A stretch of 64,000 nucleotides of DNA from Chrysemys picta bellii (taxonomy: Eukaryota > Chordata > Testudines > Emydidae): NCBI RefSeq assembly GCF_011386835.1, contig NC_088805.1:17046836-17110835 (forward strand), given 5' to 3'. Shown here piece after piece: positions 34,331-45,749 of the stretch; positions within the stretch are counted from its first letter, which is position 1; each line of letters begins with the position of its first letter. A program made the translations under genes and the position numbers. The notes beneath the pieces were generated by a model. It was not told where the DNA came from and made no database searches. It saw only the letters and a program-made list of their open reading frames with translations.

Positions 34331-35292
34331 CACAAGATCCACATAGGCCTTGTCTAAAATAGGGAACCTATTCAAAAAATTCCTACGTTCCCAATACCAG
34401 TTCATACCAATAGCTCCACCAGGAGCCCCGCTGTCGACAGGGTGCCAACGGCTACCACCATTTTAAGCACCATGTCCATTAGAACCACTCTGAAAAGGGT
34501 CAGATGGCATGATGTATCTATATCTGCCCAGTGTCCTAGTCAATCTAGATCACTTTATATATTCTGTCCTGGCTGGGGTTTGCAACTCCTTTTAGGTTCA
34601 TCTACAAATGTTTTGAACATGTGGCTTGTTGTTCATGGTTCTATTATCCTGTAGCTGGTTTGTGATTTTCCCCCCTCTCTTTATAATTGTCCCATTATTT
34701 GACGGTGGTTTGAAATTAGAATTACTGGATAATTGCAAGGATCATTCTTCTTTCAATTTATAAAGTGTAGTACCACATTTGCTTTTCTCCAGCCTGTATA
34801 CCTCTGTAGTTCTCTATCACTGAAACAACAACAACAACCCCCAGTCAGTGATTCAGTACATCTAATTAATTTTTTAGGCTGCATGTCATCTAGACCTATG
34901 GATAGGAGAGAGAGAGTATGTGTGTATAATATAAATAGTTCAAATATACCTTTAAGCGTGCCTTTTGTTAATAGCTATTTCCCCCCAGGTCTTTGTGATG
35001 TCCTAAATGTAAGAAATTCTGAGTCCTGATTCTCTGCTGTCTTGCACCTTGTGTAGTCATTTTACACCTGTGGAAGTGAATGTAAAATGTGGCCAATTCA
35101 CTTATTTTGCAGAACTGTAAATAACTATACAAGGTGCATAGGAAAGGCAATTTTATTTTATTTTATTTTATTTTTCAGAGATTTTAAAAAGGAATTCAGT
35201 ATCCAACAACTCCCCCTCGCCCCCAAAAAATCAGTATATGTGCAGTATCTCCATTCTTTACGATAAATAGATTGTGTGTGTATGTGTACAAG
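34331..35292. other. Intergenic, with (TTTTA)n
   Basis: A pentamer run 'ttttattttattttattttat' lies at about 35152-35176. Nothing else recognised. Confidence 0.5.
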
Positions 35293-35571
35293 CAGGGCCG
35301 GCTCCAGGCACCAGACCACCAAGCTTGTGCTTGGGGTGGCACCTGGAGGGGGGCAGCGCGGTGCTCCGGCTCCGGCCGCTGGGGAGAGCTGGGCCACAGC
35401 CGGGGCTCGCCGCCCTCCCCACGGCGCTCTGGCTGCCGGGGAGAGTGGAGCCCCGACCGGGACTCGCCGCCCTCCCCCCGGGGCTCCGGCCACCCTCCCC
35501 TGCCGCTCTGGGGGGGAGGTGGGGCGGAGGCTTTTTTGCCTGGGGCGGCAAAAAAGCCAGAGCCAGCCCTG
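35293..35571. mobile_element. Nonautonomous hAT (279 bp)
   Basis: Perfect 8-bp target duplication TGTACAAG at 35285-35292 and 35572-35579. Ends CAGGGCCGGCTCCAG and (reverse complement) CAGGGCTGGCTCTGG. The GC-rich interior makes overlapping long open frames on both strands that are compositional artefacts. Same family as 50167-50425. Confidence 0.93.
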
Positions 35572-37129
35572 TGTACAAGACCATGATACTGAAGCAGGAA
35601 AAGCCATGGGTCATATAACCAGATCTGTGGCAATTCCTTTACAATTTCTAAATCACAAACAGCACACTTTCTTGGCCTGAACTGATGAAGGCAGTTTTGC
35701 AGCCTAAAATTTGAATTCAGTTGAGGATACTCTTCAGTGTGGCAAACACAACATCTCAGAACAGCTTATGATGGGCTAAGGAAAAGCAGGAACCCCATGT
35801 ACTGAGAAGATTGAGTAGGAGCCCTGGGTGGAATGCATCAGCATGCCTTTCACATAATATGTATGTTTCCAACCGTTTAGGTTAATTCACAGCACTTATG
35901 ACCTTTTCCTGCCATAACTTTGGTTTGAAGCTGTGTAACATGCACGAAGGATTATGGGAGAGGAAAAAGCTCAATGTTGTAAACAAACTTCTAAAATGCC
36001 AAAGACAAAGCAAGTTGTTAAAGTGATTCATGGCAGACTCTCTCAATCTGTGTTTCAGAAAAAGAAAAGGTAAAGCAAGGCTTGAGTAGCCAAGCAACCT
36101 CAAAGCCTGACCACTGTTGCCATGGGAAGCTTTATCAATGACACACTGGCTGAAATTGTCCTTTTCTTGTAATTGAAGGCTACAGTAAGAAGAAAAGGGA
36201 GTTTTTCAGACAGGCAGCCCCCTCCTGCAGGGAATCAGCAAGGAACAGACTGGAATTAAGTCTCGTTCACACACACACACAAAGGTCTGATCAAAATGGG
36301 ATTGACAAAATCCAGTCACTTTCAAAACATAAATCGGAGTCCTTTTGAGCTCTGTCTTCGAAAGGATTTGCCTTACCACAGCCAGACTACAGGTAAATTG
36401 TATGCAATTCTTGACCTGAAGACAGAATGTACTTGCTGTAGTGTTTCCTGATTTGTTTAATTTGGCGGAAGTATTTGCTACATCTTACCAAGCAAGTTAC
36501 CAAGAGTTACAAAAGCAAACCCTGACACCCAAGAGATGTACCTATTAGTGATGATTTGTGTACAAAGTTAAAGCTCTGCATTTCACTTCAGTCATGCATT
36601 GTGGGTCCAATCTGATACTGAATCTTGCGTCTTTCAGCATTTCCCAAGTGCAGAGAACAGACAGGAGACTGATTTAATGTTTAGGATGCTGTAATGGGTC
36701 TCAGCTTGTTTAGAGCAAGGTGGGTTTTGAAGACAGATTAGATTGGAAAATAAAGTAGGGTGCACTACTTACTTGCTCTTGGGACTTTAGAGATGGACAA
36801 AAAAAACCAAGGACAAACTATGTAACATTCAGTAGTCAGGTTTTAACATGGGAATAGCTGCATAAAGAAAACCGTGGGCATGGACTAATTCCTCCCTTGG
36901 AGTGTAAAAGTCTTCAGTACATCCCGAAGAACAGATGCATGACAAATATATCTTTGTGCAGGAAAGGGAAATATTTCTTAAACATCCTATAGCAAACGTG
37001 ACTGACTGAGTTTCCCTTTCCTCCTGCCTGGTGCATTTCCCCTCTTTGCACAGATGGGTTCTAACTACATTTGCAGGGTATGAACTATAGCTGACATTCA
37101 GATTCATAACTCTAATAGTTCATTTAGCA
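35572..37129. other. Intergenic, nothing recognised
   Basis: Includes a short CA run near 36270. Open frames match nothing known. Confidence 0.5.
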
Positions 37130-37500
37130 CTGCGGTTCTCAAACTGTGGGTTGGGACACCATTTTAATGAGGTCACCAGGGCTGGCATTAGACTTGCTGG
37201 GGCCGAAGCCAAAACCTGGGCCCCACCGCCTGGGGTCAAAGCTGGAGCCTTACTGTCCAGGGCTGAAGCCAAAGCCTGAGGGCTTCAGTGCTGGGTGGTG
37301 GGGCTCAGGTTATAGGCCCCCCACCTGGGGCTGAAGGCCTTGGGCTTCGCACACACACACACACACCCCGCCCAGGGTGGTGGGGCTTGGGCTTTGGCAG
37401 GACTTGGGTGGGCTCAGGCTTCGGGCCTCCCTCCTGGGGTCGTGTAGTAATTTTTGTTGTCAGAAGGGGGTTGCGGTGCAATGAAGTTTGAGAACCCCTA
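37130..37500. mobile_element. Nonautonomous hAT (371 bp)
   Basis: Perfect 8-bp target duplication ATTTAGCA at 37122-37129 and 37501-37508. Ends read '..gcggttctcaaactgtggg' and 'gaagtttgagaacccct'. The interior is GC-rich with a (CA)n run at 37351-37365. Confidence 0.93.
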
Positions 37501-37894
37501 ATTTAGCAGACAAAGGCCAAGCAGGCAGACACCTTTTCTCCAGCCCAGCGTGTGGAAGTCAATGAGAGGATGGTGAGGAGCTTTTGTTCATCTCAACATA
37601 GCTGGCCTGAATGCTGAAAAATGCAGCCTTCGAAGATGTTTTCTTTTTTAAACAACAGCCTGTCCAAACAATGGGATTATTTGACGAAGTCTGTAAAGTA
37701 TTGAATGAACTCCCTGACAAGGCTAGAACCTGGGCAAGGTCCCTGCTAGTCATGAGAATTTAGAGTTTCATTGAACATTCCTTTTTTTTGTATGTTTGTG
37801 TTGACAGCATTTTTCCAGCTCAAACACACTTTGTAGAAACTGAGCGGCAACGAGGATCGGTCATAGTGTCCCCCGCTTAAGGTACCAGCTCATC

Positions 37895-37975
37895 CTGGGC
37901 CTGATCCGAAGCTCATTGAAGTCAATGGGAATCTTTCCATAGATTTCATAGGCTTTGGATCAGGTCCATTGAGCC
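37895..37975. repeat. Ancient palindromic repeat
   Basis: 'gggcctgatccgaagc' pairs with 'ctttggatcaggtcc' around 'cattgaagtcaatggga'. The same unit occurs in diverged form at about 57155-57232. Confidence 0.65.
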
Positions 37976-39027
37976 AGGACTGGTAGTGATTCGAAGTTGT
38001 AACAACCTGATGGCTGTTCAGGGGCCTGTGTGAAATGACTTGGTGGCTCTCCATCCATTTCCATTTTCCATTTCACAAAACTTACAACTATTGCTACTAA
38101 TTTTGTTAGCAGTCCCAGCAGCGAGGCTAAGAACTGAACGGCCCACAGAGAATAAACTGCCCACTTTCCGCTAGGGGTGATCCATCTGTGATCTGTCTCA
38201 GCCATGGAGGAGCAATGTAAACACACCTTGCATTGCTTCTGCCTGTGTCATGCCTGTTCTTTGAGGTCAAATAGCCTAGTGCTTGTCAGAAACACAAAAT
38301 TAATCTGATTTTCTTCAAAAACAAAGGCCCCAGCCCTAAACTTTGGGAGCTAGAAGTAATCAGCCCCTGGCAGGATCAGGCCCAAACCTCATTCTGATGA
38401 AAGCAGGACTTTCTAACGTCTTCCGTTATTTCTCCAGTGCTCAGTTATGATTTTTATTTTGTTTGTGGCTCTATGTAGAAATAAAAAGCATCCAAACCCG
38501 GCTTTCACCTGATGCCAGCTCCAGTGATGTTACTATTAGTGTTCTCCCAGGTTATTTTATAAAGACTGGCAATAGGAAAGCCTATCACAGGACGTAGAGC
38601 CATGACATTCAGAATAAAGACACTTTCAGAAGAAGTGGGCCCATTTTTTTGTTACTATAAAAGGGCTCAGCTCCATTCTTTCAGGAGAATTTTGTCGACT
38701 CACATAAGCAGAGAATGTGGCCCATTATTGACAGAATTATGCTATTGTTAGTGAGACACATGCACAGAAGTAATGCTTTTTTCATACAAGAGGTCTGGCT
38801 AGACTAATTGTTTCAGATGTTGCTTTTAAGTGGCTGCAGCCCTGTGGTGATGTACAGCTATGCTTCTAAAAGGTTGCTTTGTTAAATCAAGTTTCGCTGT
38901 AAGGTGTTGATTTTTATAAGATTGGTTCCAGGGGAAAACACAAACTATTTGATACTTAACGCCAGTACCAAAAATGGTTGTTCAAAATATTGCTGGTCAG
39001 AGCCCAAATCTTGTTTTGTTTATTTAG

Positions 39028-39180
39028 GCCCCAGTCCCACAAACACTTTCACATGCACACAGCTTTACTCTCATTAGTGGGACTACTCCCATAATAAAGT
39101 TATATACAAGTGTGTTTGCAGGATTGGGGCTTTATTCGGCTCAGGAAAAATTCCCATTGAAGTCAAAGAGATTTTGCCTG
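39028..39180. repeat. Ancient amniote repeat
   Basis: 'ggccccagtcccacaaacac', 'agtgtgtttgcaggattggggc' and 'cccattgaagtcaaag' form an inverted pair. Confidence 0.5.
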
Positions 39181-39644
39181 AGGAAAATGAGTAAGGACTG
39201 CAGGTCTGTTAACTCCATTCGTTACCCACAGGGGATCGACAGTAGTTAGATTAATTAGAGTGACAGTGCGGTATGAGGGGAAATGATAACGACGGGCACA
39301 GATTATCCCCATTGACTTTTCTGAAGTCAGTATGGAGATTTGTATTCTAGTTTGGTTTTTTTTGTAAAGGACATAAATAAGGCACCACACAAATTACAAG
39401 TCAGCTTTGGTAGATTTCTTGCAAAATGTACACATTTAAATGCCTTTACAGTTTATAAGGTTACGGTGTTTACAAACAAAAGTTGCAAAGATGAAATACA
39501 GAATATTTCACTCTTGTACCAAAATCACATATTACGTTACAATAACAGTATTGTAGTTCTCATTTAAGACACTGACAGTTTAAGAACTGCACCTCTTTAC
39601 TGAGGAAACAATTCTACACATATGGTGTTTGCTTAATGATCACA

Positions 39645-39762
39645 TAGGCTCAGATCCTGCAAACATGCTTGTGGTTAAGCATGAAGTTTTATCTCCAATG
39701 GGACTAATCATGTGCTTAATGTTAACCACATACATAAGTGTTTGCAGGATCAAGGTCCTAGT
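39645..39762. repeat. Ancient amniote repeat
   Basis: 'ctcagatcctgcaaacatgc' pairs with 'agtgtttgcaggatcaagg' around 'caatgggactaatcatgtgc'. Confidence 0.55.
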
Positions 39763-41670
39763 CTCTCAAGCCTCTGTGTATTGACACCATCGCTTTTTTA
39801 TGTTTACTAAGCAAAGCAAGAACAATATGGATGAAGCCCTATTGCAAAACTACAGATCCAGTTAGATCACAAGTCTCAGCAACAGTGGCAAATATTCAGA
39901 GTTGACATACACATGTGTATTATATGTTTGTGATGGAACCATGAGGCTGTAATTAAGGTTTAGTGTTATACTGCGAGGGAGACTAATGTGTAGAGTGTTT
40001 CCTTATTAGTTGGAGGCAGAAGGTAGTTCCTTATGGAGTCCATCAGGGTCAGTAGAAGTGTGCTGAGTTGGTATAAGAGTACTGTCACATGGCCTAGAAC
40101 TTGTTTAATTGTTTTTAGAGTTTGCATTAGGAACTGTCACACTTACTCAGTCCCTAATCCCTTTTAAAAGAAGCTTGTTTCACACACATCTAAGTCAGGA
40201 AATCCCAAATTGTGCTTGCATAGAGCAAAAATTAGTCATCCTTCCTCCCGGTGATAAAAGTTATGGTGGCTATGGGAGCCATAACCTTGAATTTCTTGAT
40301 TATTGCATGTAAAGTCTCAGCAATAATATCAGGTTAAGAATTTTTTGCATTTCCTTGTTTGTTTTTAAAATAAAGAATGGCGTTAGTAAATTTAACTGCT
40401 GTTGCACAATCAAACAGATGCATAGTCACATTAAATTGTGCCCCTACTGAGCACACAAAATTTGATATTGGCAGCAAGACGGACTCAGCAAGATGGCAAC
40501 CAAGACCTTGCCAAATCCTTTACATTACTTGTAAAGTGATATCGGAAGGAGCCTACTTGGCCTAACCATATTCTATTCAGCATTAATGCTTCCAATTTCA
40601 AATTGTGCATGCAAAGCATGTGCCAGAGCAAGTACACATTGTATGCTGTAATGATTTCATATTCAAGTAAACGTAGACTAGGAATGGGTTAAGGAGGAGG
40701 GATGGTTGGCTGGCCTGAGAGTACTGAGCAATCAAGGTTACAATGTAAGATGAGTTTTATTTGAATGCACAGTGCTTCCTATGCACATGGATCAGTGCCT
40801 ATACCTGAACGACTATCTCAATTAGTGGAAAATCAAAGATCTCAGTCCATGATTGTTCTAAACCAATTTTCTTCAAACATAGCAGGGCAGAGGTTAATTG
40901 TCTAAACTGAGGAATGAAGACCAAGGTTAGTTTGAAGTTTTAAAAAGAACTTACATTTTATTTATCCAAACTCAAACAAATTGAAAAAAATTCTTAAATA
41001 ATGAAAAAACAAACAAACCCACCACTGTTACAATAAGCCAGATGTGGGTATTTTCTTTACAAGAAAATAAATAAGAGAAATTTCAACCCAAAGGGTCTTT
41101 TAAAAAAAAAATCTGAAAGGACTGAAAATGTTTTATGATGAAAGTTAGTGTAATAGTGGCACAATTCATTATCATCACACAGATCAGTTGATAAGATATA
41201 TAAACATTTGAAGTCTTGTAAAAGAATCCATTAAAAAAGCCAGATTGCACTCACAACGTTCAAATTTGAAGGAGGTGATGACAAAGTCCTACTGGGGGAA
41301 TGTTCAGGGCACCCGCCCCTAGGAAGAGATGTTTGTTAGCACAAGCCATTTGGTGCACTAACAGATGTTGTAATGTGCAAACTCCTCTCTTATATTTGCA
41401 GATACATTATACTATAAACTCCTATTCCCTATGGGTTGTTCTGGACACAAAATGGGAGAACAAGTTGCTAGTTGTGCATGATGCCCTAGCATACCCCACC
41501 TCCTTCCAAAGTTTGTCTCAAACAACCAGACACTGGTTGTTAATTACCAAATTCGAGTGCTGGGCTGTCACCTATTCCTGCCCCCAATAGTTCGTACATC
41601 TTTATAATAACAAAACATGCGGCTAGAATATAAAAATATACATATAAAATATAGACAATCTCGTTTGTTT

Positions 41671-42536
41671 TTTATTATAAAAACAGGGTTAACAAATAAG
41701 GAGTGTTGAGTTCTGAAATAGTTCTGTAAAATCCTGTACCAGAATCGTCCTAACTGCTTAGACCGATGCCCCGCAGAGTTTAGGTTAGTTAATTTCATTA
41801 GCCATGTGTTCACTCGGGTCTGTACAGCGGCAAGGCAGCACATTACAACAGCACAATAAAACTTTTTTTAAATTATAAAAAAAGACATTAAGGGAAGGAT
41901 GATTCCCCAGCTAGGGAGATGAATTCGCTGCTTAAGAGGCTTTGTTTTAAGAGAGTTCTCATTTCTCCACAATCGGATGGAGAACGCAGACTTTATCTTA
42001 TTCTCTAATGATACATAAACAATCCGGTAGGTCATTTTGGGGGCAGCAGTAATAATAATCAAATTAAATAAGCAGGTGCGGGTTTGTAATTAGTCACAAA
42101 GTAGTTTAAAAAAAAAAAAAGCCCTGAGCACCTGCTCTGTGGTTCATATTCCTGCAGTAATAGGTTAACTCGCTTGCATGTTACATAGCATACATCTCAA
42201 AGCAAACAACCCCCTTCCAGTTAAGGCGAAGCAGTGCCAGCCATTGGCTGCCCGGCCGATTTACCGCTCATCCCGGGGGAGACAGAAGAGTGGGGAAGAG
42301 AGACCGAATTCACGCCGGTGGTCCTTTCTGTTTAACGTTTGCAAGGCTCAAACAGGGGCGAGCTCCAGGCGCGCAGCCGGGCTGGTCTTGTGCCACTGAG
42401 CGGTACCTGCGAACAGTCCAGTTCGGAGCTCGCCTCCCCAGAGTCCGCGCGAGTCATTTCAAGCATCTCCGGCGAGGGAGCCGGGCCCAGGGCAGGGTCC
42501 GGCTGGGAGCTGCAGCCCGGCTCCGTCCCTGGCCCC
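41671..42536 (-). other. CLDN5: Candidate CLDN5 3' UTR
   Basis: Sequence directly downstream of the CLDN5 stop on the - strand. AATAAA on the - strand at 41676-41671 is the first good poly(A) signal I see, giving a 3' UTR of about 0.86 kb. No transcript data support the exact end. There is an A-run at about 42107-42120. Confidence 0.35.
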
Positions 42537-43193
42537 TCAGACGTAGTTCTTCTTGTCGTACTCCCCGTTGGAGGTGGGCCGCCGGGTGGAGGCCGAGTAC
42601 TTGACGGGGAAGGCGTTCTCGCCCTCGCCGGGGCAGGAGCAGGAGCAGCAAATCAGGCTGCCCCCGAGGAGCAGCAGAGCCGTGGCCGCCCAGCCGATGT
42701 AGAGGGCGGCCCCCATCTCCCGCTTCATGGAGTTGGGCACTTTGGGGTCGTAGAAGCCGCTGATGATGATGTTGGCGAACCAGGAGACGGGGATGAGGAC
42801 CAGCACCCCGCAGAGGATGTAGAGGACCCCGCCGGTCATCACGATCCAGGACTTGGTCTTGCCGGCTCGGACGCAGGTGGTGCACTGGGACCCCACCACG
42901 GTCACCATCAGCGCCACCAGCCCCAGCAGGGTCACCAGGACGGTGAGCGCCCGGCCCGTCTGCATGTGGGGATCCAGCGCCAGGATGGAGTCGTAGACTT
43001 TGCACTGCATCTGCCCGGTGCTCTGCACCGCGCAGTTCATCCACAGCCCCTCCCAGGTGGTCTGCGCCACCACGATGTGGCCGTCGGTGAAGGCGGACAC
43101 CTGCCACATGGGCAAGCCGCAGACCAGGATGACCCCCACCCAGCCCAGGACGCACAGCCCCAGGCCCAGGATCTCCCGCGCTGCCGAGGTCAT
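42537..43193 (-). CDS. CLDN5: Claudin-5, single-exon tight-junction protein
   Basis: 218 aa, the same length as human claudin-5, intact and intronless. Claudin-5 is a four-pass membrane protein that seals paracellular space at tight junctions, notably in vascular endothelium and the blood-brain barrier. Predicted helices: residues 8-28, 82-102, 117-137 and 161-181. The first extracellular loop holds the family signature W47, G49-L50-W51, C54 and C64. R81 ends the loop. Residues 107-116 form a basic intracellular loop. The tail ends KKNYV, matching the claudin-5 C-terminus and a PDZ ligand for ZO proteins. The start at 43193 gives the expected short N-terminus. Other claudins share the fold, but the C-terminus and convergence with CDC45 decide for CLDN5. 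Confidence 0.96.
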   Translation of the reverse strand: MTSAAREILGLGLCVLGWVGVILVCGLPMWQVSAFTDGHIVVAQTTWEGLWMNCAVQSTGQMQCKVYDSILALDPHMQTGRALTVLVTLLGLVALMVTVVGSQCTTCVRAGKTKSWIVMTGGVLYILCGVLVLIPVSWFANIIISGFYDPKVPNSMKREMGAALYIGWAATALLLLGGSLICCSCSCPGEGENAFPVKYSASTRRPTSNGEYDKKNYV

Positions 43194-44028
43194 TCTGCTC
43201 CTCCGGATTCACGAGCTGCTCGGGACTCAGCTGCCAGTGGCTTCGCGCTGCTTCGGGAGCCGGCTCAGGTTGCGAGTGCCAGCCGGGGGCCCGCGGGGCT
43301 CTATTTGAAGCCGCAGGGCGGGCCCCTCCCTCCCACCTCCGGCCAGTCCCAGGCAGCGGAGGCCGCCCCCGGCCAGCGAGGGGCTGGGGGAAAGGAAGCA
43401 GGAGCGCGTGTGAATGATGAACGCTTGGAAGGAGTTGGGGGGGGGGGCAGGAAAAGAGGCTGGAAAGGAGCCAGCTGCAGACGCTGCAGCTTCGTCTTCC
43501 CCTCCCAGGGGCTGACCGCGCCATGGGGCCGGGGGGGGGGTCCTCGTGTGGTTAAGGGTGGGGCTCTATGACTGGCTGGCAGCGTGCGCCAGCTCTTGCA
43601 TTGCGACAGTTACACAGGGACAGGATGGTCCCTGCGGTCTGGGCCCCCCATGATGAAGAGGGAAGTGACGGTCACAATGGGAGATGAAGTCACTTTCAAT
43701 TACCCCTTCCGTGGTTCTCTTTTCTGGCATGGGGGGGAAGGGGAACCTGACCCCTCCTTTCCCTTGCCGGCGTGCCTGGACTTCACCCTCGGTTGTTATA
43801 TGATGGCGCTTTACCGCACTACTGCAAGGAGGTTCCGCAGACTACAAAGGGACATTGGATTATCTCTGTCTTTTGGTTTGGCTGGGAGTCAGCCATAAAC
43901 TATTTGCAAATCGTCCCTTTCACAAATGACTGTTGCTTAAAGCGCTGCTCTTATCTCAGCCTGATAGTCCATAAGGCACAGATATGCTGTCACAGCTGTT
44001 ATTGATTATGGACAACATGTTGGGTACT
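43194..44028 (-). other. CLDN5: CLDN5 upstream region
   Basis: GC-rich to about 43590, then unrecognised DNA. It should hold the CLDN5 5' UTR and core promoter. G-runs occur at 43438-43446 and 43530-43539. Confidence 0.5.
43301..43309 (-). promoter_or_regulatory. CLDN5: TATA-like box upstream of CLDN5
   Basis: On the - strand the site reads TTCAAATAG, an AT-rich island in GC-rich DNA about 108 bp before the start codon. It could direct a 5' UTR of about 80 nt. This is weak evidence. Confidence 0.3.
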
Positions 44029-44155
44029 GTGTTGTAGCTCATTTGGTCCCAGGATAGTAGAGGGACAAGGTGGGTGAGGTCATATCTTTTAATGGACCAA
44101 CTTCTGTTGGTGAGAGGAGAGACAAGCTTTCCAGCTACATAAAGCTCTTCTTTGG
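44029..44155 (-). repeat. Penelope-like type 2 repeat, - strand
   Basis: The reverse complement reads 'gaagagctttatgtagctggaaagcttgtctctcc', 'tcaccaacagaagttggtcc', 'taaaagatatgacctcacccaccttgtcc' and 'tatcctgggacca'. GAAA is kept, but the first box reads CCAAAGA. Confidence 0.7.
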
Positions 44156-44299
44156 GTCCTTGGACAAAATGTCATTCCTGTTTGGATCATTCTAATTGCT
44201 CCTGAAAACCTTAGATCTTCCTAAATTACCAAAGGGTAGTAGTAAGTTCAACATGATGATAACCTTAACAAGCTCTATGGCAGAATCTTTGTTAACTTA

Positions 44300-44559
44300 G
44301 GGTACATCTACACTACAGGGGGGAGTCGATTTAAGATACGCAAATTCAGCTACGTGAATAGCGAGGCTGAATTCGACGTATCGCAGCCGACTTACCCCGC
44401 TGTGAGGACGGCGGCAAAATCGACTTCTGCGGCTTTCTGTCGACGGCGCTTACTCCCACCTCCGCTGGTGGAGTAAGAGCGTCGATTCGGGGATCAATTG
44501 TCGCGTCCCGAGAGGTCGATTTCTACCCGCCGATTCAGGCAGGTAGTGTAGACCTAGCC
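44300..44559. mobile_element. Harbinger-type MITE (260 bp)
   Basis: Flanked by TTA at 44297-44299 and 44560-44562, the 3-bp duplication of PIF/Harbinger elements. Ends GGGTACATCTACACTAC and (reverse complement) GGCTAGGTCTACACTAC. The interior is CpG-rich with repeated 'gtcgatt' words and has no coding capacity. It sits about 1.1 kb upstream of the CLDN5 start. Confidence 0.88.
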
Positions 44560-45749
44560 TTAGACAGGTCTGAGGTTGTCAGGAACAGAAAAAATTACGA
44601 AGAAGGCTGAGAGAAATAATGAGGGGATGGAATGTTTTTTATTGACAAAGCCTATGGTGGCAAGTTCAAAGAGAGTCCATTGAGATCTCGCTGGGCAGAA
44701 TAATAGTGCAGAATTGTCAGTCAAAGAACTAAATGCATTTGCTAAAAAAGGCATAAAATCGAATACACATTGCGTACAGCACAAAAGCCTAAGCAAATTC
44801 CATGCCAAAATGTAGTTATGAGAAACCTTCTCCAAGAACAATGAACTATACATTATACATGGAATCTTCTCGTCCTGTTTCTTTACCCAATGATTACTTT
44901 AATATTCTAGCTAAAATACTGGTGAAGAGACTTCTGCATTCATGAAGATCAATCCATTTTACACTGGGGAGGACAACAGGAAAGGAGAGATGCACATTGT
45001 AGAGCGATGACCTACATGTTTGAAGGAGACACATTTGACTGATTACTCACTTGATCATTTTTATTATGTGAACTCAGTGCAGAAAAAGAGTTTGACTGGA
45101 TTAAGCTGGGGGTATTCACAGGAGATTTCACCAGCAATGCAGTCATTAATCAAATGGACAAGAACTTTTATGTTGTAGTTCTAATGCATTCATTAAAATC
45201 AATTATATGATTTCTGATTTATTCATAGAGCCTTTGGTTTATAGGTTAAGAGAACTGATGTTAGCTGATTGGAAGGAATCCATCTAGGTATATGATTTCA
45301 TGATTTGCTGTTGCCACTTTGATTTATATGACTTATTAGATGGAATCTAATGTCAAGACACATAAATGCTTGGGAAAATTTAGCTTGTGAATATTCTGGT
45401 TTAAGAATTAATTGGGGAAAGCTTGTTGCAGCACAGGGCTCCTTGAATAAGCTTCCATTGAAATGGAATATTGGTGTGATTCAATTGTTAGGGATATAAA
45501 AGTGGAATCAAAGTGGCAGAGATACAGGTGAGAGGCAATGTCTTTAAAAAGTTGGATTATGTGTTTTTTGACTAGCTGATTCATAAATTATGAGACAAAA
45601 ATGGAGGTTGGACTCTTTGACTACCAAAACTATGATCCTTGCAAAGAAATTCTCTTGTATAATCCCTGCAGTCAGTGTGTTTATTGGCTCATACATTCTT
45701 TGTAAAGCTGCCTACAAAATCCCTTGGAGAGGAACTCATACGCAGTGAG
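44560..45749. other. Unrecognised DNA next to the unclassified repeat
   Basis: The - strand frame at 44560-44853 is open but matches no family I know. It may belong to the internal region of the element whose ends lie at 45750-46677. Confidence 0.4.

Larger units (their letters stand above)
37501..41670. other. Intergenic downstream of CLDN5, with ancient repeats
   Basis: Mostly unrecognised. 'cattgaagtcaatgggaatctttcc' and a matching inverted half lie at 37895-37975. Related repeats lie at about 39028-39180 and 39645-39762. Several AATAAA signals on the - strand (for example near 40957) could extend the CLDN5 3' UTR. Confidence 0.5.
42230..43590. promoter_or_regulatory. CLDN5: CpG-rich island over CLDN5
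   Basis: GC content and CpG frequency rise sharply here compared with the AT-rich flanks. The island covers the whole CLDN5 exon and its upstream region. Its composition creates a 410-codon antisense open frame that I do not call a gene. Confidence 0.75.

Noticed and set aside
33971..34440. U2 snRNA or 28S rRNA target site next to the endonuclease LINE
   Set aside because: I looked for the start of U2 snRNA and for the R2 target and saw neither; insertion specificity is left open.
35158..35680. Overlapping open frames of 100-150 codons on both strands
   Set aside because: They fall in a GC-rich hAT MITE with perfect target duplications, and several frames are open at once, which is compositional.
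42339..43571. Long + strand open frame (410 codons) over CLDN5
   Set aside because: It is antisense to a well-conserved claudin gene and has low-complexity G/A/P/H-rich text. GC-rich codons on the opposite strand explain the absence of stops.
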